Source: Chinchilla lanigera (taxonomy: Eukaryota > Chordata > Mammalia > Rodentia > Chinchillidae). Taken from it: 64,000 nt of DNA. The translations under genes and the position numbers were made by a program. Location: the NCBI RefSeq assembly GCF_000276665.1, contig NW_004955472.1, positions 11,124,338 through 11,188,337 on the forward strand, written 5' to 3'. The notes below the pieces were generated by a model. The model was not told the DNA's origin. It made no database searches and saw only the letters and a list, made by a program, of their open reading frames with translations. This document shows positions 12,014 through 23,519 of this stretch, piece by piece (the stretch's first letter is position 1; each line of letters starts with the position of its first letter).

Positions 12014-13775
12014 CTATCCCTCTAACTTATTTTATTATTTTCTACCTATATTAGATTTTTCATGTACAATTCTGTACAGTTTACCTTGGTAAAGAACTTG
12101 ATGATTTTTTTCTAAAAATACCTTATGCCCAATCCAACTTCTGCAAATTTTCATTTATTTCACTCTTCTTTCCCCTTTATTTCTTCTACCTTAGGCACTG
12201 AACCTCTTCTATTACTTTATTATATCCCCTTTACTTGCTTTTCTTTGACTTTAAAAATCTCATTCTTATATCCCTATCCTTTGTCTTCCAATGATGTCCA
12301 TCCTCATGTTCCTATTTCGGTTTCCAATACCTGATTCTTCTCTTAATGGATTTCATTTGTTCAAGACTCCTCCTGTCTTCCTCTGTGAGGTTCTGTTTCT
12401 CGTTTTAAGTTTTCTTTCCTTTCTTACTTTTGTAACGTTCTTAACTTCTTTATGCTTCACTATTTCTTCTTGACTTTCATTTAATGCATGTTAATCCCAC
12501 ATATCTGACATATCTTTATCTTAAAAGGTTAACAAATGTTTTGCATCAAACTTCTACTTCATTACACATGCCTCATAAGTAATCATAGTTTACCATTGAA
12601 TTTCTGGGCTTTCATGCCTGTGAAAATGTTTAATATATAGTAGTAGGTAATTGGTAGAGATTTGTTGAAAAAAAAAAGCAAAAAGAAGGAATGCAAAGAA
12701 GATATACCTATGATTCAGGAAAAAAAAACAAGATCTTTTGAATAAACATTGTGTTCGTGATTATTTTCTTTAAGTTTCATCTAGTTTTGGGGGATTTTCC
12801 CTGTCTATATATAGTCATAGTCAAATGATTTTGAAGTGTCCATAAATGGATGAAAGTAAGCTGCCCTTTCAGATTTTTAGAGTACCTCAAATTCTTGTTT
12901 ATAATCTTGTATGTGATTTATTATGTCATGAATTTCATGCTGACAAAGCCACTAAAATATATACTGTAGTAGATAAAAGAAAATAAGACTTTTAGATGTG
13001 GTTAAGAAATCTCTACCTACAGAAATATCGCAGCATATCAGTCTCAAGGGAGAACTGATTCTTTTGCCTCTTAGCTCTGATATGCCTTGACTGTCAGTTT
13101 TTCTTTTTCTTTTTTTTTTCTTTAGTACTTACGCTAGTTAATGTATGATCTTTTGCAGACTGCCAACTTGTTCTGTACTCTGTGGAACAGTTGATCTTGA
13201 AAGATGTCATTTTTTCTCATATTCTGACTTGTTTTGTTACATCAACATTGATTTATTTTACACTTTTGACAGTCTGAATTTTAAAAAAAGCCAAACTGAT
13301 TACATCTCAGAAACTTCAAATTAACGAATTGGATGCTGTAAACAAGGGAACCCATAATATATGCATCTGCCTATTTTCTTTCCTGCCTCATGATCTTTCC
13401 TTTTCTCTACTTTCCCCATTCCCCCCACTGCCTGACATATAAACAGGTACAAATCTATTTCATCTACCTGAAATTCAAATGTTTACAGGGAGATACCATT
13501 AAATTGCTAATTATAAAGCCTTCATTTAATGCCCTGTCTTTACGTGAATTCTACATCCATGACAGGACTGTTGTGCTTCCTTTCAATGTAGTTGTGGCGC
13601 GTTAGGACTAACAAATTGACACAATGATCATACGGCCTTCTCACATTTATTTGTACGTTTAGTCCTATTTATTGTAATTTGAATATACAAATTGATTCAC
13701 AGATTTTGTGGAGCTTCATTTTTACAATAAGGTAATCATTAATTAAGAGATATTTTTGAGAAACAATGACTAAGC
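12014..13775. other. Unclassified DNA, pyrimidine-rich on left
   Basis: The segment 12120-12480 is strongly C/T-rich on the plus strand and could be an eroded antisense LINE. The remainder is AT-rich with no feature I can name. Confidence 0.4.
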
Positions 13776-14522
13776 TGTAGAGGACCACCTGGGCAACTCT
13801 CCTTGAAGGAGGAGCAATTGCCTCCACTTTAGCTGAGCCTGACCCTATTTCCATGTATTTATAGGTGCAGAGCTGGCTGGGACCTTTCCTTATCCTTTCA
13901 ATTGGCTTTAAGCAATGCATATCAGCCTAGCTGAGGTGCTGATGTTAGTCTTTGGAGATGGTAGGCATGTGTTGTTCCCAGGAGTGAGCCAGGATGAGGC
14001 AGGATGTGTGAGTCAAGGCTCCATGCTGTTGGCTGGGATCCAGCCTTGGGATAGAGGCTATCACTTCCTGGGCCTTCAAACATTACACATCAGAGCTGAA
14101 GCACCAATCCCAAAACATGAGATACTATCTCAATTGTGTTATGCAGACTATTCTCCTGCATGTCCTTCTCTCTGCATATGGCAGGCGTGATTTTTAGGCC
14201 TTCAACCTAGTCTGGCTCCTGGCACTCACCTACTTCCCACAGTTCTCACAGTCACTCATCCTCAAGCCACTCCCTTCATGAATTAAAAAAACCCTGGTTC
14301 GGCCTAGCGTGAAGCCCTTTGTTCCGGATGGCCATCATCATGGCTGGACTTAGGACCCTTTGGCTCCCCATAACTACAAATACGCCTCAGTGTCTCCATT
14401 CTCGCCATGGGTTGCACTGGAAGTGGTAGACTGGAATTGACTCGCTAGAATTCTAATAACTTTCCACGGCGTTACAAGTACAAACTTCCTGGGCTGCGAT
14501 GAGGACCGGACAGGCTCTCTAC
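13776..14522 (+). mobile_element. Possible LTR-like element, unclassified
   Basis: A block of distinctly higher GC with a TG start ('tgtagaggaccacctgg'), a possible polyadenylation-like 'gaattaaaaaaaccc' at about 14279, and a more CpG-rich 3' portion. These are LTR-like traits. I found no clear target-site duplication and no family match, so the call is tentative. Alternatives are a unique sequence island or a non-coding exon. Confidence 0.25.
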
Positions 14523-14544
14523 ACTGCTAGTAGAAGTGAACCAA

Positions 14545-14649
14545 GGGGCTGGGGATTTAGCTCAGCAGCAAAAAGCACCTGCCTGGCAAGCGCAAGGTCG
14601 TGAGTTCGGTTCCCGGTACCGGAGAAAAACCAAAAAAAAAAAAAAAAAA
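14545..14649 (+). mobile_element. ID-type SINE
   Basis: Near-complete copy with 'ggggctggggatttagctca', 'cctgcctggcaagcgcaagg', 'gtgagttcggttcccggtac' and a long A tail. A 13-bp target-site duplication, agaagtgaaccaa (14532-14544) and agaagcgaaccaa (14650-14662), differs at one base. The few differences between copies and the intact tail suggest a fairly recent insertion. Confidence 0.95.
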
Positions 14650-14662
14650 AGAAGCGAACCAA

Positions 14663-15949
14663 AAGGAAACAACAAATCCATGCGTAGTGGACAGAAGTTC
14701 AGCCAGAAAAGTTGCACTTGGTTCAATTTCTGCTGCTAAATTGATCTGGGATAAATTCAGTTTTTTTGTTTTGTTTTAAAATCCTTACTGCAGAAAACGA
14801 ATACTTGAGGATTATGATGAAGATTATATATATATTCACATATACACACATGTATGTGTGTGTAGGAGTGTGTGGGTGTGTATGTGTACAAACCCAGAAT
14901 AAAGACTCAGTATTTGGTTACTTCAATCATTTTTGCTGTTTTGACAGCTTGTCATTACTAAGTTTTGGGTTTTAGTACTTACTGAATGCTATGTAAGCAT
15001 GAGCAGGAGCTTGAATCCAAGCTCATGTTCACTGAGGAAAAATATCTGCGAACTCGATGTCAGATTACATCCTCTTCCAGCTAGAGTAGTCATTTTTAGT
15101 TTTTTGGGGGTGGATGATAATCTGCATAAAAAAGAGTACTGGATGAAGATTCAACCTGTCTACAGAAGAAGATTAAAGCGGAGATATTATTATCCATAAA
15201 GGATTTACCTACACATGCTGTAAAGGCCTCAGGAGTAGCCCTTTGTGACATAATTCACTGGACTGGCACAAGTGGGGTGTTCTTGATATTCCTGATGCAA
15301 TAATGTTGCAAATCTTGTAAAAGGAGTCACTGGGAATAATTTACTGACATCTGCTTTATTTCCATGTTTCTCAACTTGCTTTATTCATGCCCCTGAGAAA
15401 TGGAACCTGTTTTGGTTTGAGTGCACCAAGCATAAACTTACATTCAAGCCAGAAATTACGTGTATGTGAGTTCCAGTGTATGAATATGTGTGCAATGAGT
15501 CTGGGGCCAGGGTATGTTTAGGGGTAACTTGTGACCATGTCAGAGTACAAGAGCTGGAATATGTCACTGCTGGCTTTTTATTACAAATACATTTTAGATA
15601 GGAAACAGAAAAAAATGGAATTGTGAATTAGACTGTAACTTTTTGTAATTTTTTTGCTATGTGTAAAAGGAGGTTATATTCAGCCCCCAAGTCGTGCTGC
15701 TGCACTAAAAAGTGAGGATTGTGCCTCCTCACCTGCATTCAAATGCATGGACAGCCCTTGCTTGCCTCTGGAGGCCCTCACAACTGGAAGCTTAATCTCT
15801 GTGTAAACACAATGAATGCTATAGATTCTACAGTTCTTTTCTTTGACATTTTCATCACATTTTATCTTTGGCAATGAAACAGTATCACAAATGAAAGGAA
15901 AAATGTGCAAGATTTTTCCTTTCTTCTTTTTTAGATCAACGTCAAAAAA
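14663..15949. other. Unclassified DNA
   Basis: No gene identified. Contains an imperfect TA/TG-rich tract at about 14826-14886. The rest is mixed-composition unique sequence. Confidence 0.4.
14826..14886. repeat. Imperfect (TATG/TGTG)n tract
   Basis: Short imperfect dinucleotide-type tract passing from TA through CA/TA to GT units, interrupted by 'aggag' and 'ggg'. A decayed microsatellite. Confidence 0.7.
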
Positions 15950-16830
15950 TCAGAGAGAAAAATTGAGTTTGTTCTCAGGTACAGCGGCATCCGAGAGCAC
16001 ACAACTTTTCCCCACTAATCACCCTTTCCCTTGTCTGCAGCGTCCTGGCTACCATTCCCAGCAGAGTCTCCACTTGCTCATCACTCTCTCAGCCCCAAGC
16101 ACAATCAGTGTGTACTCATGTGGCAAAGCCCTGGCCTTTCCTATCAATTCTCTTGACAAGAATGTTGTCAAGTCTGGTTTGTTCTTTTCTAAACTGATGA
16201 ACTCAATTCAGGGAGCTGGTCCGTACACTTCGCATCTGTCTGTGAGGTGATGGCAAGCCTTGCGGCCCTGCTTCTGCTTTGGTTTTCAAGGAGCCTTTGC
16301 AGAGATTTTGTGAGATGCGCTTTGATGGCTACAGGCACAGAGTACCCCTTCTCCAACCAGCGCAGAGAGACCATTTTGGGGGAGGGGAATGTGGCTTGGG
16401 TATCGCAGGACGATGTCTGCTCCCCAACTTTTACTGACAGACTTTTGAGAGGATAACCGTGGGAGGAGGAGAAGGGAGCTGATGCTTTTTTTTAGGATGT
16501 CAGTGGAGAGACGGCTACTGACACGGCTGTTCCGGTAGACAGAGGGCTACACATTGCTAACTGTGTCACAGCTCTCCACCTCCTCGTGGGTTAAAAGTGT
16601 CGAAAGTGCCCAAAACACCGGCAGAAATTACTGCCCTCCGTGGTGACAACTTACTGGGTCGCTCACAAAGCATCCATGTGGCAGTGTCCATACACTCTAA
16701 GCCATCCTAGGTGGTTAAGATTCTACGTTCACTGGTCTTCAGCTTCTGTTGTTTCACGAGAGCAGAAAGGCAAGGTACCCGCGAGCTTAGTGCAAACTGC
16801 TGAACACTATGTCGAGGGTTGAGTAAGTGG
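15950..16830. other. GC/CpG-richer unique patch
   Basis: About 0.9 kb with clearly more G+C and more CpGs than its surroundings (for example near 15985, 16220-16270, 16300-16430 and 16500-16620). A 135-codon open frame (15843-16250) ends inside it but has no recognisable domain. 'cctttcccttgtctgcag' ending at 16040 is a good match to a splice acceptor. This could be an exon of a non-coding transcript, a conserved regulatory segment, or an unclassified retroelement. Sequence alone cannot choose. Confidence 0.3.
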
Positions 16831-17084
16831 AGGAGAGGTTCTTCATTCATGTGAAAATGAAAGAGAGTTTTCGAGGGATATAATAATTTGGACTTTAATA
16901 CTGTTTGTGTGATTTTTCATTTGAATGTAAGAATCAGTTTTCCATTCTGGTGGGGCTATATTGAGTTTAGGTGCTCATACCTAAGGACAGTGTATGTGAT
17001 GGAGAGGAGCCTGCTTCTGGGTAGCAGACACGGATGGCTGAGAGACAGTATTATGTTATTTAGAGCAGAGAATTGACTTTCAGA

Positions 17085-17205
17085 ACCCCCATCCTGTTCT
17101 CTGTCCTATTAGCTTCATGGCCTGAGGTAACTTAACCACCCTCTCTGATCCTGATTTTCTTCACCTCTTGCCTGGACATAATGCCAGTTAATAAAGAAAT
17201 TAACG
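17085..17205 (+). mobile_element. MIR-like SINE
   Basis: The order 'tagcttcatggcctgaggta', 'acttaaccaccctctctgat', 'cctgattttcttcacctc' is the sense MIR core order ('tagctgtgtgaccttgggca', 'agttacttaacctctctg', 'cctcagtttcctcatctg'). One of the clearer MIR copies in the window. Confidence 0.7.
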
Positions 17206-18984
17206 TCTTTGAGGCTGTTTTGTGGAAATTCCTGTCATATCTTTATTTTCTACTTTACCTTTTGAGTCAGGTGAGTGAGATAGAGCCCATGTTCCACGTT
17301 AGGTTAGAATATAATGCTTATTCTTCTTTCTACAACACACTCATTTAATACTCTTTTCTGTGTCTCAGATTTCAGTTTAGTTTCAAATGTCATCAAAGAA
17401 CAGTGCTAGTATTTCTCTGTGTTAACCAGCATAAGTGTACTGATTATAGAAGTGCATCAGGTATCAGGAGCAATAGGATGACTAGCAATAACATTGCACA
17501 CTGCAGTCAGAAATTTATTGTAGGAAATATGTTCACTAGAATCTTGGATAACGGAATGGGGACTCCAAATTTTCAGACTTTAACCATTTTTGAGAGCCTG
17601 CTATTACAATAGAAGATGAGAATGAAATTCCAGATGAATTATCATATTAAAGCCCAAGTCAGATGGATGTTAGAATTCTATCTCTCTGCATACTTACCCT
17701 GTCTCTTTGGAGAAACACAAATAGTTTTTCTTTAATAATATGTGCTGTTGAGAGTTTTATTTGGGATCTCCGTAATGTATTAAAAGCCATGTGTGCACTT
17801 GGTGGTTTTAAGATTATTTTTGCCTTCGTGGTGTTTAATCGGGTTTCTGTCACTATGTTGTGAAGTGGCCTTTGTCTCGTCACTCACTACCTTGCCTCTC
17901 AGATTTCCCATAAATGTCCTGTCGAACTTGCATTTTATATATGGATTCCTGAATTCTGGGCTAAGGCATCTGTAATACCATTGATTACATGGTAATTAAT
18001 TCTATTTCGAGTCTCATGTGTATATTTATACAAATTAAATGCTTTCTAGGGCAGCCCTGTTTCAAGTAAAAGCAAATAAACACAGAGTGCCACTTTTTCT
18101 TTTTGTTTCAAGTTAATTCTAGTCCTTGCCCTAGGTTTTTGATCTTGCTGTTTGTATCTGAAGAAATAGTGGCTGAGGATCACAGTTCACTTTGAAATGC
18201 CTTTTTAATATGTTGATAAGACATATTCATTGATTTACGCTGTCCTTTCTGTGCACTTTAAAAATTCATTACAGAGATAATTATTTGGTGTTTATTTCAG
18301 TCTACCTGTGTCACCTCATTTTCTCCTCACCTTTCCTAGAGGCTAGGAAAAGATATAAGAGATTGTGTGTGATGGCCTTCAGTGCTTATCTAAAGCTTCA
18401 TGAATTTTGTTAAAACGTTGTCTGGCTAGTAAATGAACTTCCATATTCTCCCAGAAGACAAAACAAAAGGAAAGAGAGAAGCAAGAGGACAGTGGAGAGA
18501 ATGTGAAAGGTGTATTTTATGTCTGGGAATTCTGAAAATTGATTACGAATGAGAGCCGTGAATCATTCGATTTTTTTATCTGCAGTCTAAAATAAAAATA
18601 TTTTTCAGGTTGCTTTAATTCTATCATGTCTTCTTGTTTTTTCCTAGCAATTATGACTAGTGCTTTAACAATAAATGCATGAAAAACATATGTCTTTATA
18701 TCCTGAGATATTGTCCAAAGTACATGTAAGCTAAGCTAGAAGGTAGATTGTATGGTAATTTTGTCTTGTCATTGTAGTTTGACTTTCTATTATATCTCAC
18801 TTCAGTTGGACATGGAAGCAGTTATTATTTTGTTTGACCATCAATGGCTGCATGTAAATTTGATATCCACAATCTGTCTGAGAGGAAACTAGGTGGAAAC
18901 GTTGCTATTGCCTGAAACTTCAAGGTTCTAGTGTATTGTTTAAAAAGTAATGATGTTTTAAAGCACAGCATAGAGTCAGGTAGT
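17206..18984. other. AT-rich DNA, nothing recognised
   Basis: About 1.8 kb without an identifiable gene or repeat. Overlapping open frames on both strands at 17659-17975 are mutual shadows with no family resemblance. Confidence 0.45.
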
Positions 18985-19565
18985 ATAAAGCAAACCCAAC
19001 AACTTTATTGGCATTACTTTTAAACTACTTTATATATGGTTGACATTCAAAACTTGTATGTAATTAATATGTACAACTTAGGTTCAAGATGAGTGTTTAG
19101 CCTTAAAACCATCACCACAATCTGTGCGTTGTGGCTATCCTTCACCTCTTGCTCTCTTTATTTATAATTTTTCTTATAAAATCTACATAAAATGTATCAT
19201 CCTAACAAATTTTTATATACACTTAACTACAGCTATTATCATTGCTTTCTAGTATTTGTTCCAATTTCTAACTTGTATAATCAAAACTCTGTAACCTGTT
19301 ACCCAAAACTAGTATTATCCCTTCTCAGCCCTTAGAAAACACCATCCCTCTCTTTGACTCTGAGTGTATTTTAAATTCTTCATATAAGAGGTACGTAATA
19401 TTAGTCCTTTTGTGCAGTTTATTACATTTAGCATAATGTGCTGCAGGTTCCTCCAAGTTGTTGCAAATGGCAGGATTTACTTATTTTTAATGCTGAATAT
19501 TTCATTATAAGTATATACTACATTTACTTCATGAATTTGTCTGTGAGCATTTTCCCAGTGGCAAT
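18985..19565 (-). mobile_element. Ancient L1 3' end, antisense
   Basis: The segment at 19415-19500 ('tttagcataatgtgctgcag', 'gttcctccaagttgttgcaa', 'atggcaggatttacttat') is the antisense of the L1 ORF2 3' end. Upstream 'accctgt...cccttctcagccctta...accatccc' is the T/C-rich antisense 3' UTR type. The two together identify an L1M-type 3' end on the minus strand. Confidence 0.75.
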
Positions 19566-19569
19566 TTTT

Positions 19570-20603
19570 TTCTTTACAAACAGAGGGAAAACTTAAAATG
19601 CATATAGAAACACAGAACAATCTCAAGTAGCCTGAGCACTTTTGAGCAAGAAGAAAATTTAAGGCCTAACATTTCTTGATTTTAAAATCTATCATGATGC
19701 AACTTTACTCAACATAGTAGAATACTGGCATAAAAGCAGGTATTTAAACTGATGGAACAGAGTAGAGAGTTGAGTAGTAACTCATATGTGTGTATTCAGC
19801 TAATGTTCAACACAGGGCAAAGAATACACAATAGGAGGAGGATAGTCAGCAATAAATTGCACTGAGAAACCTGGTTATACATGTGAAAGAATACAAAAGA
19901 ATGAAATTAGCCCCTCTCATACACTGTACTCAAAGACAAACTCTAAATAGATTAGAGACTTAAATGTTAAATTTGCAGCATTAAAACATTAGAGACTTCT
20001 TGACATTGGCCTTTGTACTGATTTCTTGGATGTGACACCAAGACACAGGGAAGAAAAGCAAAAATAAATAAGTGGGATTACAGCAAATTAAAATCTTTGC
20101 ATAGCAAAGAAACAGTAAATAAAATGGACAGCCAACCTCTAGAATAAAATAAAATAGTTGTAAGCTATTCCTACAATAATGTAATATTTAAAATATATAA
20201 GGAACTCCTAGAACTCAATAGCAAAATAAACATTCTGGTTAAAAGCAAGCAAAGATCTGAATAGCCATTTTACAAAGAGACAAAAACTGCTGACATGTAT
20301 GAAAAGGTACTGAACCTCAATAGTCATCAGGGAAATGCAAATGAAAACTACAATGAGATATCTCCTCGGATGTGTTAGGGTAAATACTATAAAAAAACTC
20401 AGCACAAATGTTGGTGAAAATATAGAAAGATGAAAAACTTGTATACTGTTCCTAAGAACATAAATTGATTCAGCCACTATGTAAAGCAGTAAGTAGTCTC
20501 CTCCAAAAATTAAATATATATATACCATTGTGATATAGAAATATCTGTCTGAATATATATAGCCTCCAAATATATACATCAGGAAAAGAAAAACTTGTAC
20601 AAA
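19570..20603 (+). mobile_element. Ancient L1 ORF2 3' region, sense
   Basis: Purine-rich L1 landmarks run in sense order: 'agaatactggcataaaagca' (19720), 'gcactgagaaacctggttat' (19857), 'agattagagacttaaatgtt' (19949), 'aaggaactcctagaactcaa' (20199), and 'catcagggaaatgcaaatga' then 'aaactacaatgagatatctc' (20324-20363). It is full of stop codons. It abuts the antisense L1 piece at 18985-19565 head-on and resumes at about 20771 after an unrelated interruption. Confidence 0.85.
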
Positions 20604-20770
20604 TATTTTAATACTAAATTTATTGAGACATCATGAAATTCATACAAGTTACCATTGGCCTGTACAACTTCAGGAGGTACTCAGAATGGGGGCCATTATC
20701 TTCCAGGAGTTTATTAGTATGGTTAGCTGCTGACATGTGTATACCTATTTTTTAGCAGACTCTGTAGATT
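20604..20770. other. Interruption inside the L1 fragment
   Basis: About 165 bases that do not match the L1 sequence on either side. The left L1 part stops near 'atacatcaggaaaag' and L1 resumes at 'tcaaatcaagatttcaaag'. The block is either a small unrecognised insertion or a deeply diverged stretch. Confidence 0.45.
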
Positions 20771-20855
20771 CAAAGGAATTCAAATCAAGATTTCAAAGAA
20801 ATATCTTTATTCTTATGTTCATTGCAGCACTACTCAAAATAGTCAAGGCATATAA
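20771..20855 (+). mobile_element. L1 ORF2 fragment, continuation
   Basis: 'atttcaaagaaatatcttta', 'ttcttatgttcattgcagca' and 'ctactcaaaatagtcaaggc' follow the L1 ORF2 sense text that normally comes after the end of the previous L1 block. The two belong to one original element. Confidence 0.75.
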
Positions 20856-20859
20856 CTCC

Positions 20860-21085
20860 AAAACTTTAGAATCATATTGATCTGCATTTAAATTCTGATT
20901 CTGGGATTTCTTTGTTTGGTTTGAGCATGTCATACATTCTCTAAGCATCTGTTTCCATTTTTTGGTAATGAGAATCAAAAGATCCTTCCACAATGGGCTA
21001 CTTTAAGGGTTACAAGTAATGTTTGTTAATTTCCTAGCACTTTGCTGCACACACTGTAAGCACTCAAAATTGAATTTTAAGTATC
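20860..21085 (+). mobile_element. MIR SINE, near full length
   Basis: Runs through the whole MIR order: 'tagaatcatattgatctgca', 'tttaaattctgattctggga', 'ttgagcatgtcatacattct', 'ctaagcatctgtttccattt', 'ttggtaatgagaatcaaaag', and an end near 'gtaagcactcaaaattgaat' that matches the MIR 3' end ('gtaagcgctcaataaatg'). Confidence 0.75.
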
Positions 21086-21430
21086 TAGAAATCACAACTA
21101 CTATTATGTAATTTGATTACATTTGGTAAAAATGTACTTTGCAAATACAAAGAACTGATCATAATTAGTCATAATATCTATAAACATAGGATTCTCTGAA
21201 GCTTGGAGGATCCTCTCTGGACATATTAGTTCCAAGTGTCCTTCTCATTCAATATATTATAGCCTTTGAATACACCAACTCAGTTATACTAGCGGCTATT
21301 AAAATATACAAATGATATCTTATGCCTACGAGGTGGTAAAGTCTCTTTTCTTCCTCATACCATATATCCAATAATGTTGGTGGTGACTGTTGATATTATT
21401 CCTTCCTTATCGAGAAAATGTTTCAGAGTG
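21086..21430. other. AT-rich DNA, nothing recognised
   Basis: No gene or repeat identified in this short spacer between the MIR and the LTR cluster. Confidence 0.4.
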
Positions 21431-21432
21431 TT

Positions 21433-21599
21433 GTGCTTTGGATATGATTTGAATGTGTCCCCCAGGGGTTCATGTGTTGGAAGTTTGGTCCTCATTGTAT
21501 CAGTGTTTGGAGGTGATGGAATCTTTAAGAGGTGGGGATTAGTCCAAGATGAAATGATGATTGGTGGTGCTGTCCTTGGAAGGAATTAACTTGGTTTTT
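21433..21599 (+). mobile_element. MaLR-type LTR, 5' part
   Basis: 'atgatttgaatgtgtccccc', 'ggttcatgtgttggaagttt' and 'gtttggaggtgatggaatct' match the 5' end of mammalian MaLR-type LTRs. The element appears broken at about 21600, where a second LTR start follows. Its natural 3' end may be at 22556. Confidence 0.65.
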
Positions 21600-21996
21600 C
21601 TGTACTGAGGTCTGAATATGTTTTGCTAGAGCTTAATTTCTTCTGTGAGGTATTAAGAGAGTGGAAACTTAATCCAACTATTGTTTGAAGGTCAGACCAC
21701 TGGAAGGTGACTAGATTGAGAGAAGGTCATCAGAGTGGAGCCCCTACGATTGAACACTAGTGACTTTTTAAGAGGAGACAGAGACAAGAGTACTCGCACA
21801 CACTCTGTCTTGCCGTGTAAAGCCTTATAATGCCGGGGGACTCTGCCAGCAAGAAGTGTTGTTTGATATGGTCCTTTGACCTTAGACCAAATCTATTAGC
21901 CAAAACATATTTCTTTTCTTAATAACCTAAGAGCCTGTGTTATTTTTTCCTGCCTGTGTTATTATTTTATTATAAAATGACAGAAAATTGACTAAG
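21600..21996 (+). mobile_element. Second LTR-like element, probably nested
   Basis: A second start-like sequence ('actgaggtctgaatatgttt', 'gtggaaacttaatccaacta') is followed by a typical 3' end ('tattttattataaaatgaca', 'gaaaattgactaagata'). Together with the broken LTR to its left this suggests one LTR inserted into another. The subfamily is not determined. Confidence 0.5.
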
Positions 21997-22022
21997 ATAT
22001 CGTGGTAAGCATGGTAAGATAG

Positions 22023-22328
22023 CATGAATTTGTAGGTTTTCCATAGACCTTGTGGTGTCTCCCACTCACAGATTAAAAATCTAAGTGCTCGTGTATCCAC
22101 ATTGCCTCTCCCCTTCTACTTGCTGCCTAATACTACATGGGAAGAGGCTCCAGGATTGGACAACTGTAGATTTTATTCCCCTGGTGTGTTTTTGTTTTTG
22201 TTTTTGTTTTTGTTATTTTGTAATTGGTTTTGGTTGTGGAACGTGACAGTTTTCTATTTGCTGTCCCCATTTTCCCACCAAAGAGTTTACAGCACAGCTG
22301 AAAACGTCAGGGGAGTTGGCTCCCATTG
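22023..22328 (+). repeat. Diverged direct repeat, copy A
   Basis: Shares ordered blocks with 24284-24537: 'cttgtagattt'-like start, 'gtgtatc(c/t)aca(t/c)tgcct', 'caggact/attgga', 'gtagattttattcccc', 'gtaattggttttggttgtgg', and 'cagggagttgg' at the end. It is interrupted by a (GTTTTT)n stretch at 22188-22215. The pair looks like two copies of one dispersed repeat rather than a recent duplication. Confidence 0.8.
22188..22215. repeat. (GTTTTT)n microsatellite
   Basis: About four units of GTTTTT. Copy B of the surrounding repeat has only one to two units at the matching place, so the tract expanded within copy A. Confidence 0.85.
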
Positions 22329-22556
22329 TGAAGATCCTGGCCCCTGAACCCTTGTTGGTTTCTTGTTTCACTGTGTGATCTCTCCCTCTTGCATGTGCTC
22401 TTCCTAAGATGCCATCTGCTATGCAGAATCTCCCCAGTGCCAGCACAATGTTCTTTGGACTTTCAACTTCCAATTATAAGCTACACAATCCTCTTTTTTA
22501 TTATGTGACATCTAGCCTAAGATATTTTGTTATAACAGTGGAAAACAGACTAATAG
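22329..22556 (+). mobile_element. MaLR-type LTR, 3' part
   Basis: Ends with 'tagcctaagatattttgtta', 'taacagtggaaaacagacta', the MaLR 3' terminus. A 'gactttcaacttccaattat' block upstream corresponds to the usual 'gacttcccagcctcc' segment. It probably belongs with the 5' part at 21433. Confidence 0.6.
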
Positions 22557-23515
22557 GGAGGGAATATTTTAATCCAAACTTTCATGAAGGAAGAAAGATT
22601 AAGGCATAGATTTAGCTTAGCTCTAGTCACTTCAGGTATTACTAAGAACTTTTAAATATATTCTTAGAAAAAGAAAAAAGCTGAAAATAGAACACCAGTT
22701 ATATTTTGTGTCAAAGATGGTGTATCTGCCTTCCTCTTTGCCTCCCTCTTTACCATCTGTTTATGAAAAATGGTCAAAGTTTACGTGTCAGCATTTATTT
22801 GAAGTTCTGGAAGTGACATGCTGATGAATATGGAAGGATTTTTACCCTGAAGAAGGTCTTCATATTTTTCTGGAAAGCAGTTGTCAAATTTCTATACTGT
22901 AATATGATAACTAGTACTTTAGCAGTAGGTTCCAGATGTTAAAGAAGTATACAGGTGAAATTCCTAAGTCATGTGGTTATGTCTGTGTACTTTGCAATTT
23001 GACTTCACAGGTCACTACTAGAGGGTCACTCTATATTGAATGTCTGCTTAGATTTGGCCATGTGAGTTCCTTTTGATAACAAACCTGTGTAGAAATGCAT
23101 TGAGAGGCCTAGTGTGCTTCTATTTGCTAATTGTACCTCTGCCATCCCATAAGCAGTGCATACACTAATTACCTTGTTGCTCACAAGCTTGGGGTGAGCT
23201 ACATGAGCAAGTTTAGCCAAAATCAGCATAAGTAAGACCAGACTAGATCAGTCAACACCTATTTGACCCACAGATATATGAGCTAAATAAATGCTTACTG
23301 TGGTATGTTACAAAGATCTCATAGCTGATATAATTTAGTTTTATCATATCAATAGTTAACTGATAAAATCAATGGGATAAGGAAAAAATGTACAGGTCAG
23401 AAAGATACTGTAGATAAAAGACAAGATAAAAAAGAGAAGACTAAAGAATGTTTACATTCACATTACAAAGGAGGATTAATGGGCCAGGAACCCAAATGAA
23501 GTTTAGCCAAATAGT
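22557..23515. other. AT-rich DNA, nothing recognised
   Basis: Just under 1 kb with no feature I can support. Confidence 0.45.
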
Positions 23516-23519
23516 GCAG

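Noticed and set aside
15843..16250. 135-codon plus-strand open frame, among the longest in the window
   Set aside because: No domain, repeat or family resemblance; it begins in AT-rich sequence and has no start context or homologue I recognise. Kept only as part of the composition-outlier patch.
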